The notes below the pieces were generated by a model that saw only the letters and a program-made list of their open reading frames with translations, did not search any database and had not been told where the DNA came from. Of a DNA stretch of 64,000 nucleotides, positions 24,887-33,363 are shown piece by piece (the first letter of the stretch is position 1; each line of letters starts with the position of its first letter). Source of the stretch: DATEPR01 sp036279295 (GTDB lineage: Bacteria; Actinomycetota; Actinomycetes; Mycobacteriales; Pseudonocardiaceae). The position numbers and the translations under genes are program-made. The DNA is taken from the NCBI GenBank assembly GCA_036279295.1, contig DASUJK010000100.1, positions 5,229 through 69,228 of the forward strand, given 5' to 3'.

Positions 24887-25968
24887 CGGTGGGCCGCTCT
24901 GCGGTAGGCGGCCACGGTCGCCTCCGCACAGCGGCGCCACGTGAAGCCGGCCGCGTGCGCTCGGCGGGCGGCCAGCACGGCCGGTGGCGGCGGGTCCGCG
25001 ATGGCCGCCAGGATGGCGTGGGCCAGTCCTTCGACGTCGCCGTAGGGCACGAGACCGGCCTGGTCACCGGCCACCTCACGCAGCGCGGGCACATCGGAGC
25101 ACACGACGGGTACGTTGCACGCCAACGCTTCCAGCACCGGTAGCCCGAAACCCTCGTCCCTGGACGGCAGTACCACCACGGCCGCTCCCGCGACCACGCT
25201 GCGCAGCTCGGGCTCGGGCAGGTAGCCGGTGCGGATCACTCGACCGTCCACACCGGACATCGACGGACCGGTGATCACCAACGGTGGCAGTTCCGGGGTC
25301 GCAGCGTGTGCCCTGCTCAGCACGTCGAGCCCCTTGCGTGGCCCCTCGGCGCCGACGAACAGCAGGTACCGCTCGGGCAGCCGGAGCCTGCGCCGCAGCT
25401 GCTCGGACGGCGGCAACGCGGTGAACCACGCGGCGTCCACGCCCAACGGGGTCACCATCACCCGTTCGGATGGCACGCCCAGCCGTTCCACGACGGCACC
25501 GGCGACCGCCTTCGTCGGCGTGCACACCACTCTGGCCCGCGTCGCCGACCGCTGCACCAGCTGTGGCAGTTCCCGGTCGCTGGGTGGCAGTTCGTCGGGT
25601 GCGTCCAGGAACGCCAGGTCGTGGATCGTCAGCACACCACCGGCCCGTGCGGCTACCGGGAGCACGAAGTTGGTGCCGTGCACGACATCGGAGAACCCGG
25701 CGATCAGCTCGATCGGCGGGAACGACGAGCGCAGCCAGCACCGGCGCAGCAGCCGGGCCGAACAGGGCAGGCCACGCGCCCACACGTCGTGCGGCAGCAC
25801 GTGCCGCAGCGCCCGCCAGCCACGCAGGGTCAGCGCGACCGCCCGGATGTCCACGCCGGGCATGGACGCCAGTTCCTCGGCCAGCGCCGCCGTGTAGCGG
25901 CCGACCCCGGTGCGCTGCCCGAGCAGCGGCGTGCCGTCGATGAGCACCCGGATGCGGTTACTCGCCAT
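24883..25968 (-). CDS. Glycosyltransferase family 4
   Basis: A 361-residue GT-B glycosyltransferase of family GT4, using a nucleotide sugar to extend a cell-surface glycan. Seen: N-terminal RVLIDGTPLLGQRTGVGRYTAALAEEL, YLLFVGAEGPRKGLDVLSRA with the donor-phosphate-binding GxxGxRKGL pattern, and SRDEGFGLPVLEALACNVPVVCSDVPALREVAGD, which carries the E-x7-E motif. The ATG at 25968 has GGAG 9 bases upstream and overlaps the end of the preceding bifunctional gene by 11 bases, so translation is likely coupled. Acceptor and donor are unknown. It is last in a three-gene leftward cluster. Confidence 0.9.
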   Translation of the reverse strand: MASNRIRVLIDGTPLLGQRTGVGRYTAALAEELASMPGVDIRAVALTLRGWRALRHVLPHDVWARGLPCSARLLRRCWLRSSFPPIELIAGFSDVVHGTNFVLPVAARAGGVLTIHDLAFLDAPDELPPSDRELPQLVQRSATRARVVCTPTKAVAGAVVERLGVPSERVMVTPLGVDAAWFTALPPSEQLRRRLRLPERYLLFVGAEGPRKGLDVLSRAHAATPELPPLVITGPSMSGVDGRVIRTGYLPEPELRSVVAGAAVVVLPSRDEGFGLPVLEALACNVPVVCSDVPALREVAGDQAGLVPYGDVEGLAHAILAAIADPPPPAVLAARRAHAAGFTWRRCAEATVAAYRRAAHR

Positions 25969-28474
25969 CGGGTCGCTCCGGCTGCTGGCCACCGGCCAGC
26001 CGACGCAGCCGCCCGGCCGCCCGCCGCGCCACCTCGGTCGGCCCGCCCGCGCTCAGGTACTCCTTGACCAGCCGGGCATCCCTGCGCACCAGGCCACCCG
26101 CCTTGAGCGGCTCGTCCCGGGTCAGCGGTCCGTTGCCGGGCAGCCGGTCGGCGGCCGGCCGGGGCGAGCGGACATAGCCGGTCAGCGGCGCCAGCACGCG
26201 CTCCCAGGTGTAGCGCTCCCGCACCACGGCGATCCGTTCCCGGCAGCCGGCAGCGAACTCCTCGTCGTACATGGCCAGGTCGAGGGCGTCGGCCAGCGCC
26301 TGCGGGTCACACGGCGGCACCACGACACCGAGCCGTTCGGCCCGCACCAGGTCGGCGAACGAGTCGCCGTCGGTGGTCACGATCGGCAGCGACGCCCACA
26401 GGTAGTCCAACACCCTGGTGCGGAACGCGAACGTCGTCTCCACGTGGTGGAAGTGAGTGGTGACACCACAGTCGGCGTCCAGCAGCCAGTTCTGCCGGTC
26501 CGCGTAGGGCACCCAGTCCTCGTTGAAGAACACGTGCCGGCCGGTCAGTTCCAGCCGGTCGGCCAGCGACCTGGTGCGGGCACCGATGTCCATCTCCGGC
26601 ACCTCGGGATTGGGGTGCCGCATGCCGAGGAACAGCAGCCGCAGGTCGGCCCGCCTGGTCGCCAGCTCACCGATCGCGCGGATCAGCGTCAGCGGGTCGA
26701 ACCAGCTGTAGACACCACCGGCCCACAGCACGACCTTGTCGTCCGCGCCGACACCGGGCAGCACCCCGCGCGCACCGGGACCGGTCCGCGTCGGCGGCTT
26801 GCCCGGCAGCCCGAACGGCACCACGGCCAGCAACGAGTCGGCGGTCGGATCGGCGTCGTAGAGCTGCGGGGTGAGCCTGCCCAGCGCGGCAAGGTGGCCG
26901 AGCCAGAAGTGCCGCTGCCGGTCGGAGGCGCACAGGAAGAAGTCGCCCCGGCGCAGTTGCGTGTTGAGCACCTTCGTGACGCCGATCAGGTCCTTGGCGC
27001 GCTGCTCGTCGGTGTCCCGCTTGCCCTGCTCCAGCAGCTCAAGGTGCATCGGGTCGTAGATGTCGCAGACCACGAGTTTCCTGGAGTCACGGTGTTTCAG
27101 CTCCGGCGCCAGCTCCAGCGCGTGGCCCTGGAGTACCACGACGTCGGCCCACGCCACGTGGTCGGCCAGGTCGCGGCGGCGCACCATCAGCACCGGGAAC
27201 GGCGCGTCGACGGCCTCGCCGCTGGGATTCGTGCTGACCAGCCGGACGTCGTGCTCACCGGAGAGCACCTCGGCCATGTGCCACGCGCGGATCGCAGGGC
27301 CCGCCATCCGCCTGGTGATCGCGTCCCCGGTCACCACGAGCACTTTGCGCGGCCGCCCGAACGCCTCCTCGATGCCGAACACCTCGACCAGCAGGTCGTG
27401 TGCGGCCAGGTAGCGGGGCAGTGGGTAGGCAGGCTCGGTCGCCTTGCGCAGCAACGGAAGCAAGTCGGCGTCGGTGCGCACCCTGGCTGCCTGCTCGACC
27501 TTCCTGGACTTGGCCAGCGAGCCGAGCATCTCGACGAACTGGTCGATCGCCAGCACGCCGGCCAGAGTGGTGCGCGGGATGCTGACGTGGGTCGGCTCGT
27601 CGCCGGTCCGCTTCGTGATCTCCAGCTGCGTCGGGTCGACGTCACCGCGAGCGGTCGCCCTGCGTACCGCGAGGGCCAGCGCTGCCGGCAGTGCGACCGC
27701 CAGCGTCTCGTCGGACACGTTCTTGTACAGCGCGGCCAACGCGTTGCGCTCCAACAGGTACAGCTCACGCGCGCCGTCCGCGCCGTCCGCTTTGGACATT
27801 GAGGCGTGGTGCCGGTGGAAGGCGATCGACGTCGGCTCGTAGCGCACCCGCCAGCCACGCAGGTTCAACCGCCAGCCGAGGTCGACGTCCTCGTAGAACA
27901 TGAAGAACCGTTGGTCGAACCCGCCGATCTCGGCGAACAAGTCGGCCCGCACGAACATCGCGGCGCCGGTCGCGAACAGCACGTCCCGCGCGGCCTCGTG
28001 CCGGTCGGCGGACAGCTCGGCGATCGGCCTGCCCGCGTCGGGCTTGTAGCCCATGCCGAACCAGGTCAGCCCGGCGTCCACGTAGTCGACCGTCTCGCCC
28101 GACCAGTCCAGCACCTTGCTGGCCACCGACGCCACCGTCGGGTCGGCCCGCAGCACGGCGACGGCGGCCCGCGCCCAGTCCGGGTCCGGCCGGGCGTCGT
28201 TGTTCAGCAGGGCCAGCACCTCGCCGGTGGCGTGCCGGGCGCCCAGGTTGCAACCACCGGCGAACCCGAGATTGGTCGGCGACTCGATCAGCGTCACACC
28301 GGGCAGTTCGGCCTTGACGCGGCGGGCGCTGTCGTCACCGGAAGCGTTGTCCACACAGACCAGTTGCAGCCGGTCGGCCGGGTAGTCCAGATCGGCGCCC
28401 AGTGCACGCAGGCAGGTGATCGTGTCGTCGGCGCCGCGATAGTTCACCACCACGACGGACAGCGTCGGCAGCAC
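25958..28474 (-). CDS. Bifunctional glycosyltransferase: GT2 domain fused to GT4 domain
   Basis: An 838-residue fusion. Residues 1-300 form a GT-A, GT2 rhamnosyltransferase-like domain: LSVVVVNYRGADDTITCLRALGA, VCVDNASGDDS, NLGFAGGCNLGARHATGE, LLNNDARPDPDW, and FDQRFFMFYEDVDLGWRL. A helical linker of about 100 residues follows. Residues from about 440 form a GT-B domain with VLVVTGDAITRRMAGPAIRAWHMAEVL, VVLWAGGVYSWFDPLTLIRAI and LDYLWASLPIVTTDGDSFADLV. It probably adds two sugars in sequence to a lipid-linked glycan. GTG at 28474 has GGAAGGGA upstream; an ATG at 28504 overlapping the previous stop (ATGA) is the alternative. Confidence 0.9.
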   Translation of the reverse strand: MLPTLSVVVVNYRGADDTITCLRALGADLDYPADRLQLVCVDNASGDDSARRVKAELPGVTLIESPTNLGFAGGCNLGARHATGEVLALLNNDARPDPDWARAAVAVLRADPTVASVASKVLDWSGETVDYVDAGLTWFGMGYKPDAGRPIAELSADRHEAARDVLFATGAAMFVRADLFAEIGGFDQRFFMFYEDVDLGWRLNLRGWRVRYEPTSIAFHRHHASMSKADGADGARELYLLERNALAALYKNVSDETLAVALPAALALAVRRATARGDVDPTQLEITKRTGDEPTHVSIPRTTLAGVLAIDQFVEMLGSLAKSRKVEQAARVRTDADLLPLLRKATEPAYPLPRYLAAHDLLVEVFGIEEAFGRPRKVLVVTGDAITRRMAGPAIRAWHMAEVLSGEHDVRLVSTNPSGEAVDAPFPVLMVRRRDLADHVAWADVVVLQGHALELAPELKHRDSRKLVVCDIYDPMHLELLEQGKRDTDEQRAKDLIGVTKVLNTQLRRGDFFLCASDRQRHFWLGHLAALGRLTPQLYDADPTADSLLAVVPFGLPGKPPTRTGPGARGVLPGVGADDKVVLWAGGVYSWFDPLTLIRAIGELATRRADLRLLFLGMRHPNPEVPEMDIGARTRSLADRLELTGRHVFFNEDWVPYADRQNWLLDADCGVTTHFHHVETTFAFRTRVLDYLWASLPIVTTDGDSFADLVRAERLGVVVPPCDPQALADALDLAMYDEEFAAGCRERIAVVRERYTWERVLAPLTGYVRSPRPAADRLPGNGPLTRDEPLKAGGLVRRDARLVKEYLSAGGPTEVARRAAGRLRRLAGGQQPERPDGE

Positions 28475-28500
28475 GTGTACATCCCTTCCGGGTCCGGCCG

Positions 28501-29433
28501 TCATCGGCCCGCCCACGCATTCCACACCACGGACCTGCGTGCCGTACTCCGCCGCCCGATCCGCCACCGGGCCATCATGGCGGCCGGTGAGTGGATCAGT
28601 ATCTCGGTCAGCACGAGCAGCCGCAGCCGGATGGTGAAGTTCGCGGCATCCGGCCTGTTCGCACGGAATGGCAGTACCGCCGTGAGCACGGCGAACCGGA
28701 CCAGCTGCCCGGCCGCGACCTGGGCCGGAGCGCAGCGCAGCAGCATGAGCAGGCGGTTGCGCTCGTTCCAGCGGTGGAACCGGAACGAGCCAGGCCTGCT
28801 GCTCGCGCCGTGCAGATGCGTGGCCACGGCGCTCGGCACGGCGAGCACGCGCCAGCCGGCCAGCCGCAGCCGCCAAGCCGTGTCGGTGTCCTCGTAGTAA
28901 CAGAAGAAGCCGCGCGGCACCCCGCCCGCCTCGGCCAGCGCCGACGTCCGCAGCAGCGCGGCGCCACCGCAGAAGCCGAACGGGTTGGCGTCAGTCGTGA
29001 CATCAACGCCGTGCCCGTCGGCGGTCAGCGCGACACCCGTCGACTGGACCTCACCGTCCGGCCTGGTCAGCACGGCCCCGGCTGCCGACGCCGTCGGATC
29101 GGCGTCCAGCGCGTCCTCCAACTCGGCCAGCCAGTCCGGGTCGGGTGCCGCGTCGTCGTTGAGCCATGCCACGAACGGGGTGTGCACGGTCGGCAGTGCG
29201 GCGGCAAGACCGCCCGCGTAGCCCTGGTTCCTGGCCAGTCGCAGCACTCGCGGCCGCGACTTGTGCGACGCCAGGATGTCGGCCGTGCCGTCATCGGATG
29301 CGTTGTCCAGCACCAATGTCGAGTGTGGACGGTGTTGGTCGGCGAGTGTGTCCAGGCACCTGTCGATGTACTCACGCCCGCGCCAGGTGACGACCACGAC
29401 GGTGCTGCGCACCCCGGCCGACTCCGCCACCAT
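28501..29433 (-). CDS. Glycosyltransferase family 2 (rhamnosyltransferase-like)
   Basis: A 310-residue GT-A glycosyltransferase. Seen: STVVVVTWRGREYIDRCLDTLADQ, LVLDNASDDGTADIL, NQGYAGGLAAAL, WLNDDAAPDPDWL in the DxD position, GGAALLRTSALAEAGG, and FFCYYEDTDTAWRLRLAGW, all standard for the GT2 rhamnosyl branch. The C-terminal third is hydrophobic and basic (LLMLLRCAPAQVAAGQLVRF, LLVLTEILIHSPAAMMARW), suggesting membrane association. It is divergent from the next GT4 gene with about 70 bases between them, so a bidirectional promoter probably sits at 29434-29505. It heads the leftward cluster of three transferases. Confidence 0.88.
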   Translation of the reverse strand: MVAESAGVRSTVVVVTWRGREYIDRCLDTLADQHRPHSTLVLDNASDDGTADILASHKSRPRVLRLARNQGYAGGLAAALPTVHTPFVAWLNDDAAPDPDWLAELEDALDADPTASAAGAVLTRPDGEVQSTGVALTADGHGVDVTTDANPFGFCGGAALLRTSALAEAGGVPRGFFCYYEDTDTAWRLRLAGWRVLAVPSAVATHLHGASSRPGSFRFHRWNERNRLLMLLRCAPAQVAAGQLVRFAVLTAVLPFRANRPDAANFTIRLRLLVLTEILIHSPAAMMARWRIGRRSTARRSVVWNAWAGR

Positions 29434-29505
29434 TGGCCGACCGTACCGGCAGGCCCCGGCCGGTCGTGCTGCCGATACCCGATTGGTCATGGGACGCTGG
29501 TCACC

Positions 29506-30636
29506 GTGCCCGAGCTCGTCGTGCTCGTCGAACAGTTACTGGCGCCGGTGCCTGGCGGCACCGGCCGGTACACGCGCGAACTGGCCGCGGCACTGGCCGC
29601 CACCGCACCGCCGGACTGGGTCGTGTCCAGCGCGGTGTCCCGGCGCGGTGATCCGTCGGGTGCGGTGATTCCCGGCGTGGACGGCCCGAAGGTGCTGCCG
29701 CTGCGGCCGCGTGCACTGACCTACGCGTGGGAGCACGGCTGGCCACTGTGGCCAGGTGGCGACTCGGTGCACGCCCCGACTCCCTTGGCACCCGCGTCCG
29801 CGAAGCGCGGCAAGGGCCTCGTGGTCACAGTGCACGACACCGTCCCGTGGACCCACCCGGAGACACTGACCAAACGCGGCGCGAACTGGCACCGCAAGGT
29901 GATCAGCAGGGCCACCTACCAGGCGGGCGCGATCGTGGTGCCGAGCAGCGCGGTGGCCGCCGAACTGACCCAGCACGCGCCCGGCACCGCCCGGGTGCAC
30001 GTGATCCCGCCCGGCATGACCGCCGCGTTGGCCGCACTGCCCGACCAGGACGCGACGTTCCGGATCCGCGGCAGGCTCGGGCTGCCGGAGCGTTACCTGC
30101 TCGCGGTCGGCACCGTGGAGCCGCGCAAGGGCCTCGACATCCTCGTGGACGCGCTGACCAGGCCGAACGCGCCGGATCTGCCGCTGGTGGTGGCCGGTCA
30201 GCCCGGCTGGGGCGGCATCGACCTGCACGACATCGCGCGCAGCAGGGGACTGCCGGCGGAGAAGTTGACCGTGCTGGGCAAGGTCACCGACGCCGAACTC
30301 GCCGTCGTGCTGCACGGGGCGGCCGCGTTCGTGATGCCGAGTCTTGCCGAGGGGTTCGGGCTGCCGCTGCTGGAGGCGATGGCGGCCGGCGTGCCGGTGG
30401 TGCACTCGGACGCTCCGGCGCTGGTCGAGGTGGCCGCCGGTACCGGTGTGCTGGCACGACGGCAGGACCCGGTGGCGCTGTCCAAGGCGTTGCGCAGCGT
30501 GTTCTCCGACAGGGCCCGGACGGCGGCGAAAGTGGCGAATGCCCAGCTCCGCGCGGCGAACTACACGTGGGAACGTACCGCCCATCTGGTGTGGAACGTC
30601 CACCTGGAACTATACCAAAATCGGCTTATCGGGTGA
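29506..30636 (+). CDS. Glycosyltransferase family 4
   Basis: A 376-residue GT4 enzyme. Seen: N-terminal LVVLVEQLLAPVPGGTGRYTRELAAAL, YLLAVGTVEPRKGLDILVDAL, VVAGQPGWGGIDLHDI, and MPSLAEGFGLPLLEAMAAGVPVVHSDAPALVEVAAGTG with the E-x7-E pair. The GTG at 29506 was chosen because conserved sequence starts immediately; longer in-frame readings upstream run antisense through the neighbouring gene and are not coding. It resembles the following GT4 gene (both have RKG-type loops and QPGW motifs), so the two look like duplicates acting on the same polymer. Donor and acceptor unknown. Confidence 0.88.
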   Translation: MPELVVLVEQLLAPVPGGTGRYTRELAAALAATAPPDWVVSSAVSRRGDPSGAVIPGVDGPKVLPLRPRALTYAWEHGWPLWPGGDSVHAPTPLAPASAKRGKGLVVTVHDTVPWTHPETLTKRGANWHRKVISRATYQAGAIVVPSSAVAAELTQHAPGTARVHVIPPGMTAALAALPDQDATFRIRGRLGLPERYLLAVGTVEPRKGLDILVDALTRPNAPDLPLVVAGQPGWGGIDLHDIARSRGLPAEKLTVLGKVTDAELAVVLHGAAAFVMPSLAEGFGLPLLEAMAAGVPVVHSDAPALVEVAAGTGVLARRQDPVALSKALRSVFSDRARTAAKVANAQLRAANYTWERTAHLVWNVHLELYQNRLIG

Positions 30637-30707
30637 TTTGTCGAGCTGGACCGGTTACCTGTGTCGTTCCGCATCACCACACAGCGTCGCCGCCGTAGGC
30701 TGCCATC

Positions 30708-31859
30708 GTGTCCCACGCAGAACCCAGCGTGTTGATCGACGCCACCGCCGTCCCCGCGGACCGTGGTGGCGTTGGTCGTTACGTCGACTCGCTGGTGGCT
30801 GCCCTGGACACGGCCGGTACCCGGCTGTCCGTGGTCTGCCAGCCGAGGGACGCCGCGCTGTACCAGGGGCTGGCGCCGCGCTCCAGGGTGCTGGCCGCCA
30901 CCGAGGCCGTCGCGACCCGGACGGCCCGCCTGACCTGGGAACAGACGACGCTGCCCTTTCTGGCGCGGCGGCTCGGCGCCGACGTGCTGCACTCCCCGCA
31001 CTACACGGCTCCGCTGGCCGTGTCGGCCGCGTCCGTGGTCACGCTGCACGACGCCACGTTCTTCACCGACGCCGTGCTGCACTCGTCGGTGAAGGCCAGG
31101 TTCTTCCGGGCGTGGACGAAGGCCTCACTGCGCAGGGCGCAGCTGTGCATCGTGCCCAGCCAGGCGACCGCCGCCGAACTGGTCCGGGTGGCCGCCGCTG
31201 ATCCGCGCACGTTGCACGTGGCTCCGCATGGTGTGGACACCGACCTGCTGCATCCGCCGTCGATGGAGGAGGTCCGGCGGGTGCGGGACGGCCTCGGCCT
31301 CGGCGACACCGACTACGTGGCGTTCCTCGGCGCGCTGGAGCCACGCAAGAACGTGCCAGCGTTGATTCGCGGCTTCGCGCAGGCGTGCAAGGGCAGGGCG
31401 AAACCGCCCGCGCTGGTGTTGGCCGGTCAACCGGGCTGGGACGGCCAGGTGGAGCGGGCGCTGGACGCGGTGCCCAGGCGGTTGCGCGTGCTGCGGTCCG
31501 GTTACCTGCCGTTCGAGTGGCTGGCCGGTTTCCTCGGTGGCGCGCAGCTGGTGGCGTACCCGAGTCTCGGTGAGGGCTTCGGCCTGCCGGTGCTGGAGGC
31601 GATGGCGGCAGGTGCGTGCGTGCTGACCACGCGGCGGCTGAGCCTGCCCGAGGTCGGTGGGGACGCCGTCGCGTACTGCGGTGTCGGCACAGGGGACATC
31701 GCGGCCGCGCTGACCGACCTGTTCGACGACCCGGCCCGCCGATCGGTGCTGGCGTCGGCCGCGCAGCTGCGGTCCAAGGAGTTCACCTGGGCCGGCAGCG
31801 CCGACCGGCACCGCGAGGCCTACGACCGGGCCGCGGTGCTCTACCGCAAGGGCCGCTGA
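30708..31859 (+). CDS. Glycosyltransferase family 4
   Basis: A 383-residue GT4 enzyme. Seen: VLIDATAVPADRGGVGRYVDSLVAAL at the N-terminus, LHSPHYTAPL, VTLHDATFFTDA, a nucleotide-sugar site YVAFLGALEPRKNVPALIRGFAQA, LAGQPGWDG, and YPSLGEGFGLPVLEAMAAGACVLTTRRLSLPEVGGDA. Mannosyltransferases acting on lipid-linked glycans in actinobacteria share this pattern, but the donor is not predictable. GTG start. It is followed after 36 bases by the rhamnosyltransferase gene on the same strand, and the three rightward genes may form one operon. Confidence 0.88.
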   Translation: MSHAEPSVLIDATAVPADRGGVGRYVDSLVAALDTAGTRLSVVCQPRDAALYQGLAPRSRVLAATEAVATRTARLTWEQTTLPFLARRLGADVLHSPHYTAPLAVSAASVVTLHDATFFTDAVLHSSVKARFFRAWTKASLRRAQLCIVPSQATAAELVRVAAADPRTLHVAPHGVDTDLLHPPSMEEVRRVRDGLGLGDTDYVAFLGALEPRKNVPALIRGFAQACKGRAKPPALVLAGQPGWDGQVERALDAVPRRLRVLRSGYLPFEWLAGFLGGAQLVAYPSLGEGFGLPVLEAMAAGACVLTTRRLSLPEVGGDAVAYCGVGTGDIAAALTDLFDDPARRSVLASAAQLRSKEFTWAGSADRHREAYDRAAVLYRKGR

Positions 31860-31894
31860 CCACCGGGACAGGCGGGCGGGCACAATGTTCGACC

Positions 31895-32758
31895 GTGACC
31901 GAGCCGACACGCTACGGCGACGCCCTGGGTGTAGTGACCGTGACCTACTCGCCGGGCGAGACCCTGGAGCGGTTCCTGGACAGCCTGGCCAAAGCGACCA
32001 CCCGCCAGGTGCGGGTGGTGTTGGCGGACAACGGATCCACCGACGGCGCACCGGAACGCGCCGCCAACCGGCCCGGGGTCGAGTTCCGGCCCACCGGCGG
32101 CAATCTCGGCTACGGCGGCGGCGCGAACCAGGGCGTGCGCGCGCTGCCACCCGAGGTCGGCTGGGTCGTGGTGGCCAACCCGGACGTCGAGTGGGGCGTC
32201 GACTCGCTGGACATCCTGCTGGACGCGGCCGCGCGGTGGCCGCAGGGTGGCGCGTTCGGTCCGCTGATCCGGGAGACGAACGGCGTGGTCTACCCGTCGG
32301 CCCGGCTGCTGCCCTCGGTCGGCCGGGGCATCGGTCACGCCGTGTTCAGCCGGATCTGGCCTGGCAACCCGTGGACCAGGGCGTACCGGCAGTCCGACAC
32401 GACCGTCACCGAGCGGACGGCGGGCTGGCTGTCCGGCTCGTGCCTGCTGCTGCGCCGGGCGGCCTTCGAAGCGGTACACGGCTTCGACGAGCGCTACTTC
32501 ATGTACTTCGAGGACGTCGACCTCGGCGACCGGATCGGCAGGGCGGGCTGGCAGAACGTGTACGTGCCCAGCGCCGAGGTGATGCACATCGGCGGGCACT
32601 CCACGTCCCAGGCGTCGGCGAAGATGCTGGCCGCACACCACAGCAGCGCCTACCGGTACCTGGCCGACCGGCATCCGGGCGCGCTCTGGACACCGGTACT
32701 GGCCGCGATCAAGGCGGCGCTGGCGGTCCGGTTGAAACTGGAGACCCGGCGGGGCTGA
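31895..32758 (+). CDS. wbbL: WbbL-like rhamnosyltransferase
   Basis: A 287-residue GT2 enzyme matching mycobacterial WbbL1, which adds L-rhamnose from dTDP-rhamnose to GlcNAc-pyrophosphoryl-decaprenol, building the arabinogalactan linker. Seen: GVVTVTYSPGETLERFLDSL, LADNGSTDGAPERAA, GGNLGYGGGANQGV, VVANPDVEWGVDSLDILL, the aromatic FDERYFMYFEDVDLGDRIGRAGW, and HIGGHSTSQASAKMLAAHH. The GTG at 31895 begins just before the conserved domain. In mycobacteria wbbL sits beside rmlD; here a block of five transferases and an amidase separates them. The assignment rests on motif pattern plus synteny. Confidence 0.87.
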   Translation: MTEPTRYGDALGVVTVTYSPGETLERFLDSLAKATTRQVRVVLADNGSTDGAPERAANRPGVEFRPTGGNLGYGGGANQGVRALPPEVGWVVVANPDVEWGVDSLDILLDAAARWPQGGAFGPLIRETNGVVYPSARLLPSVGRGIGHAVFSRIWPGNPWTRAYRQSDTTVTERTAGWLSGSCLLLRRAAFEAVHGFDERYFMYFEDVDLGDRIGRAGWQNVYVPSAEVMHIGGHSTSQASAKMLAAHHSSAYRYLADRHPGALWTPVLAAIKAALAVRLKLETRRG

Positions 32759-32759
32759 T

Positions 32760-33260
32760 CTACTGTCCGTCCAGCCGGCGCGACATCGAGCTGCGCTGAG
32801 TGCTGGGCTGCTGCGTGGTAGGCACGAGGCCGTCCAGCTGGCGTGGGGTCGGCTGCGGGTCGTCGTGCCGCTGTTGCGGGGGCTGCTGTTCCGGCCAGCC
32901 GTTGTTCACCGGTGGTTGCGGAACCGCCTGGTGCTGGCCGGACTGGTACTGACCGGACTGGGGCGGGTAACCCGGGTAGGGCACGGGCTGATGCGGTCCG
33001 GTCTGGTACTGGCCACCGCGCTGCTGATAGCCCGGCGGGGGTTGTTGCTGTGGCGGTGCCTGGCCGCGCGCCACGCCGGCCGGGATGACCATGGTCGAGT
33101 CGGACTCGTCACGGTGATCGGCTGCCTGCACGACCGATCTGGGGATCTGCACGGTGCTGGACGCGTCCATCGGGGAAACCGCGTCGTCGGGGGTGACCAC
33201 GAACACGCCTCGGGACCGAGCACGGGCCAGTGCCGCGTCCGCCCGCTCACGGGGGTCCAT
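32760..33260 (-). CDS. Pro/Gln-rich hypothetical protein
   Basis: A 166-residue protein I do not recognise. The first 60 residues are ordered and charged (MDPRERADAALARARSRGVFVVTPDDAVSPMDASSTVQIPRSVV, quoted here only in part: RERADAALARARSR and GVFVVTPDDA). The rest is low complexity, rich in Pro, Gln and Gly with repeated QYQSGQ or QYQTG units. No signal peptide or membrane segment. The ATG at 33260 is preceded by GGGGAGG. It converges on the rhamnosyltransferase gene, one base apart. The N-terminal segment recurs in small actinobacterial proteins next to glycosyltransferases as far as I recall, but no function follows from that. Confidence 0.7.
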   Translation of the reverse strand: MDPRERADAALARARSRGVFVVTPDDAVSPMDASSTVQIPRSVVQAADHRDESDSTMVIPAGVARGQAPPQQQPPPGYQQRGGQYQTGPHQPVPYPGYPPQSGQYQSGQHQAVPQPPVNNGWPEQQPPQQRHDDPQPTPRQLDGLVPTTQQPSTQRSSMSRRLDGQ

Positions 33261-33363
33261 ACATCGACCTCCCCTGCACCGGTCGGTCCGCACCCGGTCG
33301 GGCCGGGCATCTCTGTAAGACTATTACTTTCCCGGCCCGCTGTCAGACCAGGAGGAGACTGGC

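Noticed and set aside
28591..29505. Upstream extension of the GT4 gene at 29506
   Set aside because: The extension runs antisense through the GT2 gene on the other strand and has no conserved sequence, while the domain begins directly at 29506.
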